A stretch of DNA of 64,000 nucleotides from Amblyomma americanum (GCF_052857255.1 NC_135505.1:50999007-51063006); one strand, 5' to 3'; positions 44,100 through 57,245 are shown, numbered from the stretch's first letter. Numbers and translations are program-made. Notes: a model not told the origin generated them from the sequence alone.

Positions 44100-45470
44100 T
44101 GCGCTAAAGAGGCACTCGAGACTCGTCAACCTGGGCATGACGATCCGCGGAATGAAGAAATCTTGGAAATGAGCTTTTGCCTACAGTGTCAAGAATTTTC
44201 ACGACGCTGCTATGTGCGAACCGAGAAGAGCTAGGTATGGAACAAGCAAATGGCCCGAACATACATGATACCAGAAAGTTCTACAGAAAGAATAAGGTAG
44301 AAAAAGAGAATATTGCTTTCCAGAGTAGAGGCGGTGTGCTTTATCGCTTATATAAGGATAAGCGTGGAGTGGAGCGATACCAAGTAGTCGTGGCCCCCAG
44401 AAGTACCGAAAAGAATTACTGAGACTTTCCAATGGCAGTTCATGATCATGCCGTCAGGGAATCAGCAAAACAAAGCAGAGGCATTTGCAAGACAAGGGCA
44501 TGGAACGTTTTATTACATCGTGCGGCATATGCCAGCGGGTCGGAAAGGCGCAAGATAAGTGGAAAGCACCGATGGTTTTAGTGCCGATCACTACTGAGCC
44601 GTTTCACCGGTTGATGGTAGATGATGATGGGCCACTTGCCGTGACAGAGTCAGTGGGTCGTTTTGCTGTCACCATGTTATGCCCTGCCACAATGTTTCGA
44701 GAGGCTGTCGCGCTTCGCGAGGTGACGTCAGAGAGTGTTGTAGGTTCACTATCATGGGTCTTTGCCAGGGCTGGATTACCTTCCGAGATCCAAAGCGATC
44801 AGGGCAGAGTATTCACTAGTGCCCTTAACACCTCATTTCTAGAGCGGTGCGGCATTAAGGTAGTGCACAGCTCAATCCATCATCCGCACAGCAGCAGCGT
44901 AGAAAGGTGGCATTCTGTTCTAAAGCGCGTGTTTAAGGGAATGTGCTATTAAACAAGCGCGACGGGACGCATGCCTGAATGCGGAATTTTTCGCTTTGCG
45001 GTCAGTGCCGCATGAATCCACTGGATTTAGCCCCACCGAGTTGGTGTACGGAATGTCGCTGCACTCACCTCTGCGAATGGCACACGAAGCCTGGGAAGGG
45101 CTACCCGACGGACCCGACCCGAAGGACCTGAGGCAGAGGACCCGACCCGACGGTAGTAAACCCGACTGTAGGATCCGCTAGATTGTCCACATAACCCTAA
45201 GGAACTCGTGGAGGAGAGCATGAAGTCAGCCCAGGCTCGTTTTAAGGTCTCCTATTATCGGACAGCCCGCCAACGGCCTTTTGGATTGGTGACAAGGTAA
45301 TGTTGCTGAGAACTTCAAAGCAGAATAGGCTCGAATTACAGTGGGAAGGGCCAGCTGAAGTAGTTGCCAAGCTCTCTAACACCAACTACACTGTGAAAAC
45401 CGAAGGAAGGCGTAAAGAAGTGCGCATTTACTATTTCAATATAATGAAGCTTTATGTGTAGAGGGAGGCT
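44100..45470 (+). pseudogene. pol: Ty3/gypsy integrase H
   Basis: Plus strand: FYRKNKVEKENIAF and GGVLYRLYKDKRGVE (start of integrase), the zinc region with ITSCGICQRVGK, and an open core 44485-44952: RLMVDDDGPLAV (Asp), IQSDQGRVFTS (Asp) and SSSVERWHSVLKRV (Glu), so the D,D-E triad is intact. After stops: STGFSPTELVYGMSL, then the C-terminal WEGPAEVVAKL module (about 45340-45370) ending YYFNIMKLYV and TAG at about 45460. A short GACCCGACCCGA-type tandem at 45110-45155 replaces part of the protein. No LTR, RT or gag recognised nearby; 43880-44060 is open but unidentified. Confidence 0.85.
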
Positions 45471-45589
45471 GCGGTTTATCTAACGCTGAACCTTCTTGAG
45501 GAGATGAGACACCCCTATCTGTCTAAGCGGAGAGGAAAGCAGCGTGCAGGAACTCCTCACGATGACTGAGTGGAGAGGAGAACTAAAAG

Positions 45590-46040
45590 AATCTCAACGT
45601 AGTCTGGGTATCCGCCCTCGCGGGAAACTCTGGAAACGAAGGGGGTCGACCGACTAGCCCGAGGCCTAACCAACAGGGCGGCCAGCCTCACAGATCCAGA
45701 CGCTCTTGCTGAGGGTGCCCACATTATTGCCGAAGTCACCAACCTCAACAGAGAGACCAGGCGCCAATTCCCGCCTCCCCACCCGACCTCAATCGCCCAC
45801 AAGCCACCATGCTGCGCAGTTTGCAGACACATTCGATGCTTAGCCTTTCTAGATTATCACTCATAACAGACGGGGAATACGACCCGGCCTGCCAAAATTG
45901 TAACCAAGGAGAAATCGCCACCCAGGCACATATCCTGTGGAGTTGCGCGCGAAACCGCCCCCCCCCCCCCTCACACACCTTACTGCCAGCTTCCTCCGAG
46001 GAGGGATGGAACCAACTCTTCAGAACGCCAGACTAGACCA
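45590..46040 (+). pseudogene. RNase H and Cys/His tail of an I-type LINE (fragment)
   Basis: Plus strand: VVWVSALAGNSGNEG (RNase H His region; the usual PAHAG is SALAG), one frame change, DRLARGLTNRAA, QFPPPHPTSI, another change, then LSRLSLITDGEYD and CQNCNQGEIATQAHILWSC, ending RTPD and TAG at 46034-46036. The same domain order is in LINE F. A C run (45957-45972) interrupts the C-terminus. Confidence 0.8.
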
Positions 46041-46446
46041 TCAAACTGCCACTCGTTTTGAGGCCTCAGGAAGTCGCCCCACCTGTGGGCTACACCAAGC
46101 CCACGTGCCATAAATCTCGACATTCTATGGCAATCAATTTGTTTTTCCCTCTTCAAAGCGTGATTGAGGCGTTCACAGACCAAGGGAGCCAGTTCTGCGC
46201 CCTGCCGTTCCTCAATAACATTGAAGTCTAGAACGCTGTCAACGCCTGCGCCAATGACACAGTGGAAGCTGACGGCCTCCACTGTAAAATCAGAAGGGGA
46301 CGCTCGGCTTCGGCGGCAGCGGCGGCTAAGTGACGTCATGGCTGTCACGTGGTTTCTCCTCGTTTCAAGGACAAACTCGCGCAACGGCGAAGAAGCTGCG
46401 GAGAGGAGTTGTAAAGCTTTCGCTTCGAAAACGAATATAAATTTTT
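46041..46446. other. non-coding spacer
   Basis: A 134-codon minus-strand open stretch (46384-45980) overlaps the LINE fragment and has no recognisable motif; I treat it as chance. Confidence 0.45.
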
Positions 46447-46660
46447 CCAGTGTTCTGCTGGATGTCAGTGCACGGTAAAGATCCCCAGTTGGTCGAAATT
46501 ATGCCGGAGTGCTCCACTACGGCGTCTTTTTTTCCTTTCTTCTCTCAGTGCCTCCTTAGAGCCTCTCCTTATGATGCTGTTAAGGTGTCCGCCGAGACGT
46601 GAGACAGATACTGCGCCATTTAGGTTCTCCAAAAATCAATTTTGCTCCTATATTGCGAGG
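46447..46660 (+). mobile_element. SINE body without tRNA head
   Basis: TGTCAGTGCACGGTAAAGATCC, GGTCGAAATTATGCCGG and CACTACGGCGTC match the body of the other SINEs; the tRNA-like head is missing. Confidence 0.75.
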
Positions 46661-46927
46661 CGACCGCTCAACCCATAGGCCACAAAGCTCCATTGTCCTC
46701 GAATAACAGTGAACCTAGCGTGTGCGTTGCCTTACGACTATGGTAATGAGTAGGCGTGTCATTAGAAAGGAAGGAAGAAATAAATAAAAAAATTAGCTGT
46801 TTCCCTACTGCTGAACATGGTTAGCGAGCGAAAGCTGTGGTGTATCGGGAAAGTAGACGCAGCTTGGCGTCTGTAACGCTGAGTGCGTTCCGCATACTGG
46901 ATAGGCAGCGCGCCCACCCTGCCATCC

Positions 46928-47250
46928 GCGGTGGTGGCTCAGTGGTTAAGGCACTAGTGTACTGAGCCGTAGTATATATCCGGGTTCTATCCCGACCGCG
47001 GCGGCCGCGTTTTTTGATGGAGGCAAAACGAAAAAGGCAACCGTGTGCAGTGCGGTGTCAGTGCACGTTAAAGATCCCTAAGTAGTAGAAATTGTTCCGG
47101 AGACCTCCACTACGGGACCTCCTTCTTCCTTTCTTCTTTCATTCCTTCCTTTATCCCTTCCTTTGCGGCGCGGTTCGGGCGTCCGCCGAGATTCACGAGA
47201 CTGCTACTGTGTCATTTCGTTTCCTCAAAAAACAATTTTCATATTCCACC
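46928..47250 (+). mobile_element. tRNA-derived SINE, plus strand
   Basis: Head with GGTGGCTCAGTGGTTAAGGCA (A box) and GGGTTCTATCCC (B box), then the body with TGTCAGTGCACGTTAAAGATCC, a CT-rich (TTCC)n patch and a 3' AAAAAACAATTTTCA. Confidence 0.85.
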
Positions 47251-48929
47251 CTGCCATCATGGCAGGTTGCAGTTAATTCTTCATCCCGCGAGGTTGGTCA
47301 CGCAGTGAACGCGGCGGCCTATTCTTCCTCTACTGGTGAACTGGTACGACACCATAGTGCACCACCATGCCACACTTGAAATCTGGCTCACTTGAAGGTC
47401 AACCGTCAACGAACGGTGAAATCGGCTTGACCTAGCATAGTGAAGCTTTCGCTTGAAAATTGATGCTTAAAATTGGATGTGTTGGTGGACAAAGAGTATG
47501 GTGGAGCTGCACAGCACCACATTAGACTCCATGTTCTATGACCACATCGGCGGGTGCGAGAAGACACAGGCCATCATTACCGCCATGTTAGCCACGCAGC
47601 GGCCGCCGCCACGGGTGTCTTTAGCACGACCGACTGCCATGGCATCCCTGCCTGTTTTTAGAGCATGACATGCAGATTAGCGACCTATGCGTACTCGCTC
47701 CCTGGATGCTGCGTACACTTTGCTTATGAAACAAAATGCTTGTGTTCTTAGCTCCCAGATAAAATCTTTAACTATGTACTTCAAATCCTCATTGACTGTT
47801 TGTAATAGTCAACGCCTCGATGCTTAAAGTGATGCCAACACTTACTAGCACTGTTCTGTGTTAATACATGTACAGGGTCTGCCTACAATTTAGGCTGAGC
47901 ACACAATCACGTGTTTCAGCTAACAGTGGACGACCCTGTACTTTATGTCCAATAGAGCATAACGTGATGTTTCGTGTATTCTCACAAAGAGCTATTTTCC
48001 GGGCAATAAAAGCAATTGGGTGTACGCTCTCCTTTTGCCTGGCGCTGTTTGTGCATGTAAACAGGTGACCAATTTAATGTACGTAGAGTATTTCTCGCAG
48101 TCTTGCGTCCCCTTGCTCTATTTAGATTGGCTGTGAGTGCATAAACATTTGCCGCACATGAATGCGCTACCGCAAGATATAAAAGGTAGCCTTCGGCAAG
48201 GGAGAGACCCTAGTGAAAGTCCATGGATGTGAAATTAAGTTCGCAAAATATCGTCGTCAAACACCGCATGCATGTTTATGGCAATAAATCATGCGGGTAT
48301 TATAGTTTAAAAAACTTTTTAACGCGCAAAATAATTTGAAAAAAAGGCCCCCAGCGTCTGGAAGACGTTAAGAAACGAGCGTTACCAAATTTATTGGCCA
48401 TGCGTACAACGAAAGCCTTTCCGCATCGTGCGGGACCAGTGAAAAAAAAACCCTGAGCGGTTCGGAAAAGTAACAAATTTTCCACCTTGCGGAGCGATCG
48501 ACGCCTAGCGTCATCTATCAGAGAAATTATGATGCATGTCTACCCGTTGTCGAGTTACACCAAATCAAGATACGTCCCAAACTGAATTTGCTTCGTTTAG
48601 GGGGTCAACGTGGGTATAGAACTCTCCTTGCAGTGCGACATGGCAATGCTTCAGTTAGTAATTGCATCTATACAATGTTTACCTATTACTTAATTGTGGT
48701 TTTATTTCTATACGACAAATCATTGGGCTTTATTTGCCTACCAAATACGGTACACAACTGACCCGGGTATGTGCCCCTTGTTATCGGAGTATATGTAGCG
48801 CAACGAATGCACTCATATATAGCTGACCCGTAGTGGGACAGGCTGCAGGTCTTTGTAGAAGCGCCGCACCAGCCTGAAGGGTAGCTGATCCTTGGACCCC
48901 GCCACCCCACCCCCAGCAGAAGGCCTCAC
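47251..48929. other. non-coding; no gene recognised
   Basis: Short open stretches only. Includes AT-rich 47750-48300. Confidence 0.45.
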
Positions 48930-50020
48930 CTCCCTGCAGGATTGTATACGGAGTTTAATGTATGCGGAAGATATTGTACTGCTAGCAGATAGCCAGGAAA
49001 ATGTGTGAACTCTGGTTAATTGCCGTGGAGCCGAAGGACACAGCGTAGGTTTCAGTTTTACCTCAAGTAAGTCTTGTGTGATGATTTTCAACGATACAAC
49101 TGATCAGGAGCTTGCAATACAAGGTCATGAAATACCCCGAGCGGCCGAATACAAGTATCTCGGAGTATGGGTAAACGAAGGGCAGATGCACACAGAAAAG
49201 CACGAACTGTCACTGGTAGCAAGAGGGTGAAGAGAGGCCGGTATAACGAAACATAGGGCATTGTGGGAACACAGCAGGTATGAAGTACTGAGAGGTACTT
49301 GGAAAGAAATAATGGTGCCGGGGCTTACTTTCGGGAATGCAGTTCTTTGCTGAAGGGCAGAAGTTCAGTCGAGATTAGAAATAAATCAGAGAGCTGTTCG
49401 AAGGTTCGCACTAGGTGCCCACGGAAAAACCACAAACGAGGCAGTACTCGGGGACATGGGTTGGGCATCATTCGAAGCACGGGAAGCTAAGAGTAAAATA
49501 CTGTACGACGAACGCTTGAGGAAATTCGACGACAACAGGGGGGAAACTGAGGTATTTAAATACCTATAAAGAAAGAGCATTGATTCACACTGGCAGAAAA
49601 GAGCTACGAAGCAAACCAGTAAGTATGCCGGATACGAGGACGCAGAAAGGGCATTAAGCAAGAGGTAAAAAACGCGGAAGGTAAAAATCGATAGTTTCTA
49701 TAGAAAAGAAGCATAGTGTGGAAATATGTCAATACTGCAAAAGTCAGATCAGGAAGGGAAACGTGTTATTGTAACTCAAAAGGCAGTGCGCTAATATTTG
49801 AAGCTAGCTCAAGATGTGTTAGAACGCGCAGCTACAAAAGAAATTTAACGAAGATGATGACACAAGTGCTGTATGTAAAAACAATAGAGCACCTCATACT
49901 AAAATGTGATGAAATTCATCCCGATATTGTTCCAGCCACAACCACTCTTCCTGAGACCCTAGGGTTTAGAGATAACAATAGTCATATAAATAAGTCCCGG
50001 CGGAAATTAGTTAAACTAAA
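48930..50020 (+). pseudogene. LINE reverse transcriptase C-terminal fragment I
   Basis: Plus strand: SLMYAEDIVLLADSQENV (polymerase box, second Asp kept, YADD reads YAED), SSKSCVMIFND, AAEYKYLGVWVNEG, a stop, then RYEVLRGTWKEIMVPGLTFGN, INQRAVRRFALGAHG, and a C-terminal TIEHLILKCDEIHP. At least five stops. The tail His-x4-Cys piece may be a remnant of a Cys/His motif. Clade not determined. 3' end AATAAAGCAGAAAAAA at about 50020. Confidence 0.75.
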
Positions 50021-50269
50021 ATAAAGCAGAAAAAAGCTGATCATGGTTGCAACGGCCATCACGCTGTTTCAAAGGGGACGCTCCTAACTTCCATCTACCC
50101 ATCCATACATCGTCGCGCCGGCACCGGCTTCTGGCCGGCTACCCGGTAATTCCTGCCGCCCTGCCGACCCCGGAGCCTGGTGGAGGTGCTGCCCGCTGCC
50201 CCCACCCCCTCCCAGCGTCTCTCCCGCTGATGCCGGTCCCCGGCCGTGCACCAGCATGGCATCCAACGG

Positions 50270-52300
50270 TCTCCCTGGATTACCAACGTTCCGCGCGGCT
50301 CACCGAAGGCGCACTGTTTCAAATTTGTGTTGAAATTCGACGCCTCGGGCGACGACATCGTAGACGGCATCGAGCCTATTGTCCACCCCAAGGGGCTGTA
50401 GTCTCTATAGCACCAGGGCACCAGCCTCGGCTGCGGCAGCGAGAAGGTGCTAGCAGAGGGAGCCTTCAAGGTGAATGGCGCCTCCGTTCCGGTCACCTGC
50501 GTCGGTGCTGCAGCCGTCACCATCACTGCGATTCGACTGTCCCTCAACGTGGGCGACTCTTCGTTGGCCTCGGCACTGAGCCCTTGCACCATGTAACAGG
50601 CCCATTCCTGGAAGACCACCGGCACGGCGACAACGGGAAGCGGCTTGTGCGCATGGAAATGCGCATGGCGGAAAATCTTCAAGCGCCTACCAATCGTTAA
50701 AAAGGATGACGTTTCGGCCCCGGCTTACGGGGGCCTTGTTCACAAGGCCCCCGTGTCCCGCCCACGAGAGTCCGCATCTCTATCCATCATATTGAACCGT
50801 GACGTTTTCATTGGCACACGGCAGGTGGTTTTTTCTATAATGCTATTGTAGATAGCGCTATTGACTCTGTGCGAGATGCGCTTTTTTCTAGTTGGTGTCA
50901 CAGATGGCGCTCAGATCTCAGGGTGGTAGCAGACACCACAAAATCTCGAAACGCGGTGAATAAGAGCTAAAGTTAAAGGGGGAAGAGCTAAAGGGGTAGG
51001 CCACATAGCGATGGTAGGGCACATAGCGATAAACGTGAGTTGGATTGGCACCGTTCGCGGAGCTTTGGCTTGCCTACACGTCACAATTCCTGTTCTTTTT
51101 TTCAATTCCAAAATGACTACTCTTTACGTTCTCACTCTTAACGTGCAGGGGTTCCGCAATGTTATGAAGCAGGCCGAGATGGTCGCCTTCGCTCGTTCAT
51201 CGGGCTACGATATCCTCTGCCTGTAAAAAATCAATTTTTTCGTCTCAGTGATGGGTTGGAATTTAAGCGTAGGTTTGGCGTCAATGCTTTCTTTTCATAT
51301 GCCAGCACACGTTCTAGCGGCGTTGCCGTTGTTGTTTTGAACCGCATACAACTGCGAGATCATCATGTTACCAATGATGCGCTTGGACGCGTGCTGGCGT
51401 TTGACTGCACGTTTAACGCGTTTCCCCTTAGAATTCTTTGCATCTATGAACACCTGCGCATTTTAATTTGGTAAACACATTCTTTGAAGATCAAGATGTG
51501 TACTTTCTTGGAGGACGTAACGTTGTGATGTTGGGCGATTTAAACTACGTGCTCGATACGGTCGCTGATGTGCAGGGCCGTGGTAGGGGCAGGCCAGGCT
51601 GGAATGCGCGCTAGTTGCGACGCCTAGTCAATTAGTTTGTGCTCACAGACGCTTTTGAGCTCCTGTATGGCAGCGTCTTTTTGTGGACTCGGCGTCGCGG
51701 ATTACCGTCGAGCAGGTTAGACAGGGCGTATGTACCGACGGGCCTTACGAGGACAGTGCGTGCTGCTAGCATAATTACGCTGTCATCCTCGGCGGTATAC
51801 ATATTAGACCATTGCCCCTTTCTTCTGTTACTTGGGGTTCCTGCGCCTGCTGTGTCTTCTTACAGACAATCGTGTTTGGATTTGCGCATCCTACACGATG
51901 CAAGCACGAGAGAATGGCTAACGTGGTCCTTAAGTTTTTCTGTTGTTGTTAGGACAGCGCTTGGTGACAGGGACCGTCTGAAGGAGCAGTGGCGTCACCG
52001 TTGCACCGCTTCTTGTCGAGCCCTCAAGGATCGCGTCTCAGCTGAGGTGGTTGTGGTGACGGCGAAGCTGCGTATAGCTCAGCGCACCCCGTCGCCATCG
52101 TCGCTTATGTGCGCATAGAAAGTGGAGCTTTCGGAGCGTCTCCAGCGTCTTTTACGATCATCCTCTTTGACAGCGGATGCATGGCGTGGTCAACGCAGTC
52201 GAACTGCTCATCCTGAGGTGCTTCGGTTTGCACGCCAGATCAGAAATAATTATTTCCAAATGGTCAAATAACTCCTTCTCTGGAAACCTTTACGGTGCCT
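50270..52300 (+). pseudogene. LINE K: ORF1-like region and endonuclease (5' part)
   Basis: 50270-50700 reads, with shifts, FKFVLKFDASGDDIVDGIEP, VSIAPGHQ and KRLVRMEMRMAENLQAP, similar in outline to ORF1 proteins of arthropod L1/I-type LINEs. From 51111: MTTLYVLTLNVQGFRNVMKQAE (endonuclease, Asn), DILCL then a TAA where Gln-Glu is expected (51225), VVMLGDLNYVLD (Asp/Asn), SSRLDRAYVP and LDHCPFLLLL (His). The linker to RT runs to about 52300, where the copy stops at the pogo-like element. No RT. Confidence 0.75.
50727..50754. repeat. perfect 12-bp inverted repeat (hairpin)
   Basis: ACGGGGGCCTTG, loop TTCA, CAAGGCCCCCGT, preceded by GACGTTTCGGCCCC at 50708-50721. No T run follows. It lies between the ORF1-like and endonuclease parts of LINE K. 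Function unknown. Confidence 0.85.
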
Positions 52301-52311
52301 GGACTCTGAGC

Positions 52312-53264
52312 GTTTAAAGTCCTTCTGGTTTGCACATCGATAACGCCGCATCATTACTCCTCAGGAAGGAGCTGAGCCAGTCTTTTCTTGCCGTCTTGCA
52401 GTCTCTGTTAAATAGATCAGAAATTTCGTTTGCTTCACAGAAATGATAAACAAGCTTCCAAACATCCCTGCACGTAAGTTCAAACAGGGATTTCTTCATA
52501 AAAAAAATATGGTCTACAAGCATTTCTTCTTGCTTCGAGGAAAGAATTCGGCTTCTTAATCCAAGCTGCTTACTGCAAAACACGTATAGACTATGCGTAT
52601 AGAGTGATTTTGCTCCCTTTGAATTTACATTCTTATGCACAGGGAAGGCTTTCGCTGCAGCACGAATAGAATGCTTCAGCTGGCACACGCTTCCGAGAAC
52701 CTTCTTCTTATTCGCCTCGCTCCATGCAGCCCTTGTCGTCTTTCGTTTGTACGTACGGGCCATTCTAGAAACGAGACAAAAAAACAGAGCTAACGTTTGC
52801 ACTTAGCTCGAGCAGAGACTGTAAGTGCTTCCTCCGGGTGACGAACTGCCGCTTAAAGCACCTTCTTAGGCTGCTAGTCAATTAATTTCATAGTCATTAA
52901 TATTACCACATAGAGAACTGTAATTTATGCCACAGCTAGCAAAGGGGATGAAATAACAACACAAATACGTCCCTTGTTGCAGTATCTCACGGCTACACTG
53001 CTGGACAGGTCCTAAGAAACAAGGCGTTAGAATTTCGCTCGTTTTTGGCGGGATATCCACTCCACGAAAGTGGCTCCAGATATTTTTTTCGGAAGTAGGC
53101 AAAAGAAGTCTCCTGCCATTTTTAACATAAATTTAGTGCACTGTTAGTGGCGCCTTAAGTTGGTTCAACAAACCTAGGTAATCTAAAACATTTTACGCTA
53201 GATGTCGCTAGGTGAGACATGTCTCATTTGGCCCCATGTCTCATTTTGCCCCACTCTACCTCCT
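52312..53264 (-). mobile_element. pogo/Tigger-like DNA transposon, 5' half
   Basis: Minus strand: terminus TAGAGTGGGGCAAAATGAGA at 53262-53243, with GAGACATGGGGCCAAATGAGACA just inside, then a transposase N-terminus at about 52763-52314: MARTYKRKTTRAAWSEAN, IRAAAKAFPVHKN (Psq-type helix-turn-helix), SRILSSKQEEMLVDHI and WLSSFLRSN (CENP-B/Tc5-like DNA-binding region). It stops at MCKPEGL; the DDE catalytic domain and second terminus are missing. A GGGGCAAAATG terminus is typical of pogo relatives. Non-functional. Confidence 0.75.
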
Positions 53265-54370
53265 ACGACGCGAAACCTAGGAACGGCTGCTTAACAGGTG
53301 TCGCGTTAATAACTGAATATCTTTGCAAAATAAGAATTTTAGCGCCGTTAAAAGAAGTCAGAACGCGAAGTGAAATAAGACAACCCCGAATGAGTTTGGT
53401 GGCCTTATGGCCAAGAAATGGGGCTTAACATCATTTAAAAGACATGGGATGTAATGAATAGAACCTGCGCGGAGACTTTAAGTTCGCTAAATAGAGATTT
53501 GAACATAAGCGTGACCGACATACAATTTAGAGAAATGACACCCTCTAAGTTCAGTCGTCATCAATTGTCAAACTGGCCAAATAGCACGGAGTAAAGCCGG
53601 CTTCGAATCTGCCTTGAAGTATGCATTATACGCAGTGGCTGTCTTGTTGGTTCTTCGTAATGAGGATGAGAGCGCAGTAGCAACACGGGCAAGAAAGAAA
53701 GACGAAAACACTCTATGTTTATATACAATACATATATGACATATATAAAACTGCTCTGAAGCAGAGATATAAAGAAAAGCATGTCTGCAGCGTCATTCTA
53801 GGAAATATTGACTGGAACATAGTTTGACTGCACAGGGCTTAGCAGCGCTACTGATTACTCTGTTACACCTGGTATTTGCTGCTCGTGCACATTTCAGAAA
53901 GAGAGCCCAGCAGCCTCACGCCGAGGTTCGAAAAATACTTCGGCACATTATTTACCTTTGTTGCCTTTAAGAGCAGTATTAACTTTGTTACCCTGAGGAT
54001 CTTCCAAAACATCTGAGCACTGCATCTTTAAAATGGCGGCGGGACACTGCTTCTATCAGTCTCATAATGGTTACTCAAGAGAGAAAGAAAGCAAAGCAAT
54101 ATCTCGAGAAGAAAATATAATAAATTTCATAATCGGCGAAAAATAACTACATAAAACAAGCAGTGGGACATAAATCTTGCTGATGCCACTTACGCTTACG
54201 ACACAGCATGGTAGAAGTCGAGGTGGACCGGACTTAAGTCCGCAGAAAACTGTACCCGTATATGTCGGCAAGTAATTTTAACACATCGGCATCGGTCGGT
54301 GCGAGATTGCCCGTCGACTCGAATTGGATCATGAACTTGTCTTTGACCCAAAAAACCACAGTTTTACTGC
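53265..54370. other. non-coding spacer
   Basis: Nothing recognised. Confidence 0.5.
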
Positions 54371-54850
54371 GCCTGACCTGAGATAATGTAAGCCGTACAC
54401 CTAAAACATATTTTAGTTGACTTTCTGTTTTTCTGGAAATCTGTCATTTTGGAAGCTGTTTTCAGTGCATTTACTTCGTTTATATGTTTCTTAAACCATA
54501 GCATTAGGCGTTACTTGTAAAAGAGATGGATGTTTTCATGTCTTCGCTCCGTGTTGTTAGTTTTCTGCACAGGGCCATGACATTCCCCAGGTATGAATTT
54601 TAATGGTGTTCGCAGAGTGTACAGCTTGATGGTAGCGGTAAGTGCACGACGATCTGTCTATTCATGTCGATGTTAGCACTTCGAGACAAACTCTTTTCCC
54701 ACTAGATCACATGGAGGAGAATGCAGGCATTATTCAAGGAGTGCAATTCTATTAAAAACTCCTGCTCTAACGTGTCTCTCTTGTAGCCGCCGATTTTACT
54801 TATTAAAATACATCCGTGTGCAATAGCTTGGCAGCTGAAAATAGAATTCT
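54371..54850. repeat. direct repeat, left copy
   Basis: GCCTGACCTGAG ... GAGATGGATGTTTTCA ... GTACAGCTTGATGG ... GGTAAGTGCA ... GCTGAAAATAGAATTCT matches 63570-63993 in the same order and orientation, with an extra ~60 bases near 54455-54510. No LTR-type ends. Confidence 0.85.
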
Positions 54851-57245
54851 GAAAAGGCTGAGCACCGCTCGCGCTCGTGCCGAAACAGCCGCGTGTCACT
54901 TTTTATTTCGTGAAGATTTGTTGCAATCTTGTTGGCGTGTCATGCATTTAAAGCCAAGCACCTTACTCATGCGGTACCATGTGCACCCATTTTATTGCTA
55001 TTGTCAAAATGCGACTTCGGCTGTTGACATCACTTTGAGTAAAAGTGCGCAGAGCGCAGCTATTTACGAAAAATTTCCCGTCGTGCTGTACCGGAGAATA
55101 ATGGGCACTTTGGGATGGTAAAAATGAGAAACCGTTCAGACAACAAACAGCAGTACGTCAAAAGACATTTACAAAAACAACATGTCCTTTTTTTCTTTAG
55201 TCTCGCCTGGGCGCTTTTCAGTTTTCTCAACGCGGTGCACGTAACCTTTGCTCTCCTCATATAGTTGTGCAAGCGTTGACGCAGAAAAGTAAGAACCTGT
55301 GCAAGAGGTTAAAAACACCCAAGTCTCGTCTGTGGCAAAGGTTAGGCTGCGTTTATAGCCACTGCCGTAACTTCTATTAGCGTTTCGACCGTGACAGTTC
55401 GCCCGACGAAGTCTATTATGAAGAATAGCAACTCCTATGATGTGAATGCTAATACCTTTTTTATTTATTCCGGATGAAAAATATTTTTACATGTTATTCC
55501 AGATAGTGTTTGCATCAAATGGGGTAGCGAAATATCAGAGGTCGTGCTAAATGTCGCAGCGCTTGATGGCACAACTGCGTTCGTGGTGACACAGCCTTAG
55601 AAAGGTTGAATGATAGGTTTTTATTCTCGAAGCTTTAGACACATCGAAATATACGGGTGTTTAGTCCAAGCAAGAAACATACTCCTGCCCCTCAAAATGG
55701 CAGCTCTCAAAATTTGCTATAAAGCAAGCATCGGGCGCCTACTAAAAAGTGCTCGCAGCATCCCCACTGGCTGCACAATTATTTTCAGCTGAGGTGCCCA
55801 ACATCTGTACTGATAGTTTCGTTAGGGCGGCGCACATTCACTTAAACTACCTGAATCTTATTTCCGCCCGCATTAGCAATATAGTGAGTGCTGTGTTAGC
55901 TATATAGCCTTTGTCGCCTGTGTAACGCTGTATCGCCTGTGTGATCGCCAGTACAGCTTTATCACCTGGGTTAGCTATACTACTTGTAAAGTAAGCAAAG
56001 AGGGAGTTTAGAGCTACCTCTTAGCTCCGAGTGCGCTTGTGTTGGTTAATCACACTGCTGCCAGTCGTTTTAGGTGGTAAAAGTAATTACGGCTGTTTTA
56101 TTGCAACTGCATTCGTTTGCTGTTTTGAACGCCACTGTAAAACGTCCTCGTACCACGTTCCACATGTTTCCCCGGTTGTGAAGAGGAGAAAACGATATGA
56201 CTTTGAGCATGCTTGCTCAACACATATGTCTTTATAAAGACCTGGGGAGCAGAAAGTTTGGCCAGTTGGTTGATATGCCTACTGAAGAAGTTGGCGTGGA
56301 AAAACGAGGAGAAGCGTAAACAAAGACCCCCGAGTGATACTCACAAATAAAGATTTTTTCCAGGCATATGCTCGAATAAACGAAAAACCAACAAGAGCAA
56401 AACAATAACGTCATGAACATCATATGTTACCTCGGGAATCTCAATGGTTTTGTCAAGAACTGATACTCGCGATCAGAGAAGCGAACGGAAGTCTGACTAA
56501 TGCACTTATCTCCGCTGAAGCGCATATAGAAGGCTTCCATAAGCTCACGCGTGAGTTATCCCTTTGCCTGGATAGGAAGGTTGTTTTGTCGAAAAGCATT
56601 TTGCACTGCATTTTCTTTTTCTTGTCGTTTGCGCTACACGTACGTCAATGTTTAGGGAGATTATCAAGGGAATCTCTCCTCGAGTAATCTTTGGTTACCT
56701 CCCATTTTTTATTTGACGCATCGTCCGGTTCGGCCGATGTGTAGTGCGCCACAAGATAACGGCCATTCGAACATAACCCCCCTGGCACACGTTACGAACG
56801 GGGCTTTGCGTTTGATGCTTCATTCATTTTGTATCTCTCGGGCCATCCTTTCGCCTTTTTCTCCCATGCGGCTTTCTACCTGTGAACATATTGCTTCCAA
56901 CTTTAGAGGGACGGAAGCACAATCAGAATGCTATAACGCACTGCTACAATTTAAATCCATGTGCCAATCTGTGCACGTATGCTAAGATGGCAACAATTCA
57001 ACGCTGTGGTTCTTGAGGTTGGGGTCGGGACCCAGCCTTGATCCACCTTGCCAACCTTCCACGATCTTCAAAGATTATGTGCTAAGGGTATCCACTCCCT
57101 TTTAGCCTCTTAAACTGGGACGCAACGCTTCCATTACTTACATGTGGGGAAAGACTTCGTGGTGACCGCCTTCAGAGTAGAAGTAACTATCCTCTTCTTT
57201 ATGACTTTAGAAGGGCCGGATGAATAATCAAGCAATGCTGTTTTG
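54851..57245. other. non-coding; no gene recognised
   Basis: Only short open stretches. 55870-55990 has repeated CGCCTGTGT and TTAGCTATA words, a degenerate local repeat. Confidence 0.45.

Noticed and set aside
45980..46384. 134-codon minus-strand open frame
   Set aside because: It overlaps the plus-strand LINE tail and shows no domain; treated as a shadow.
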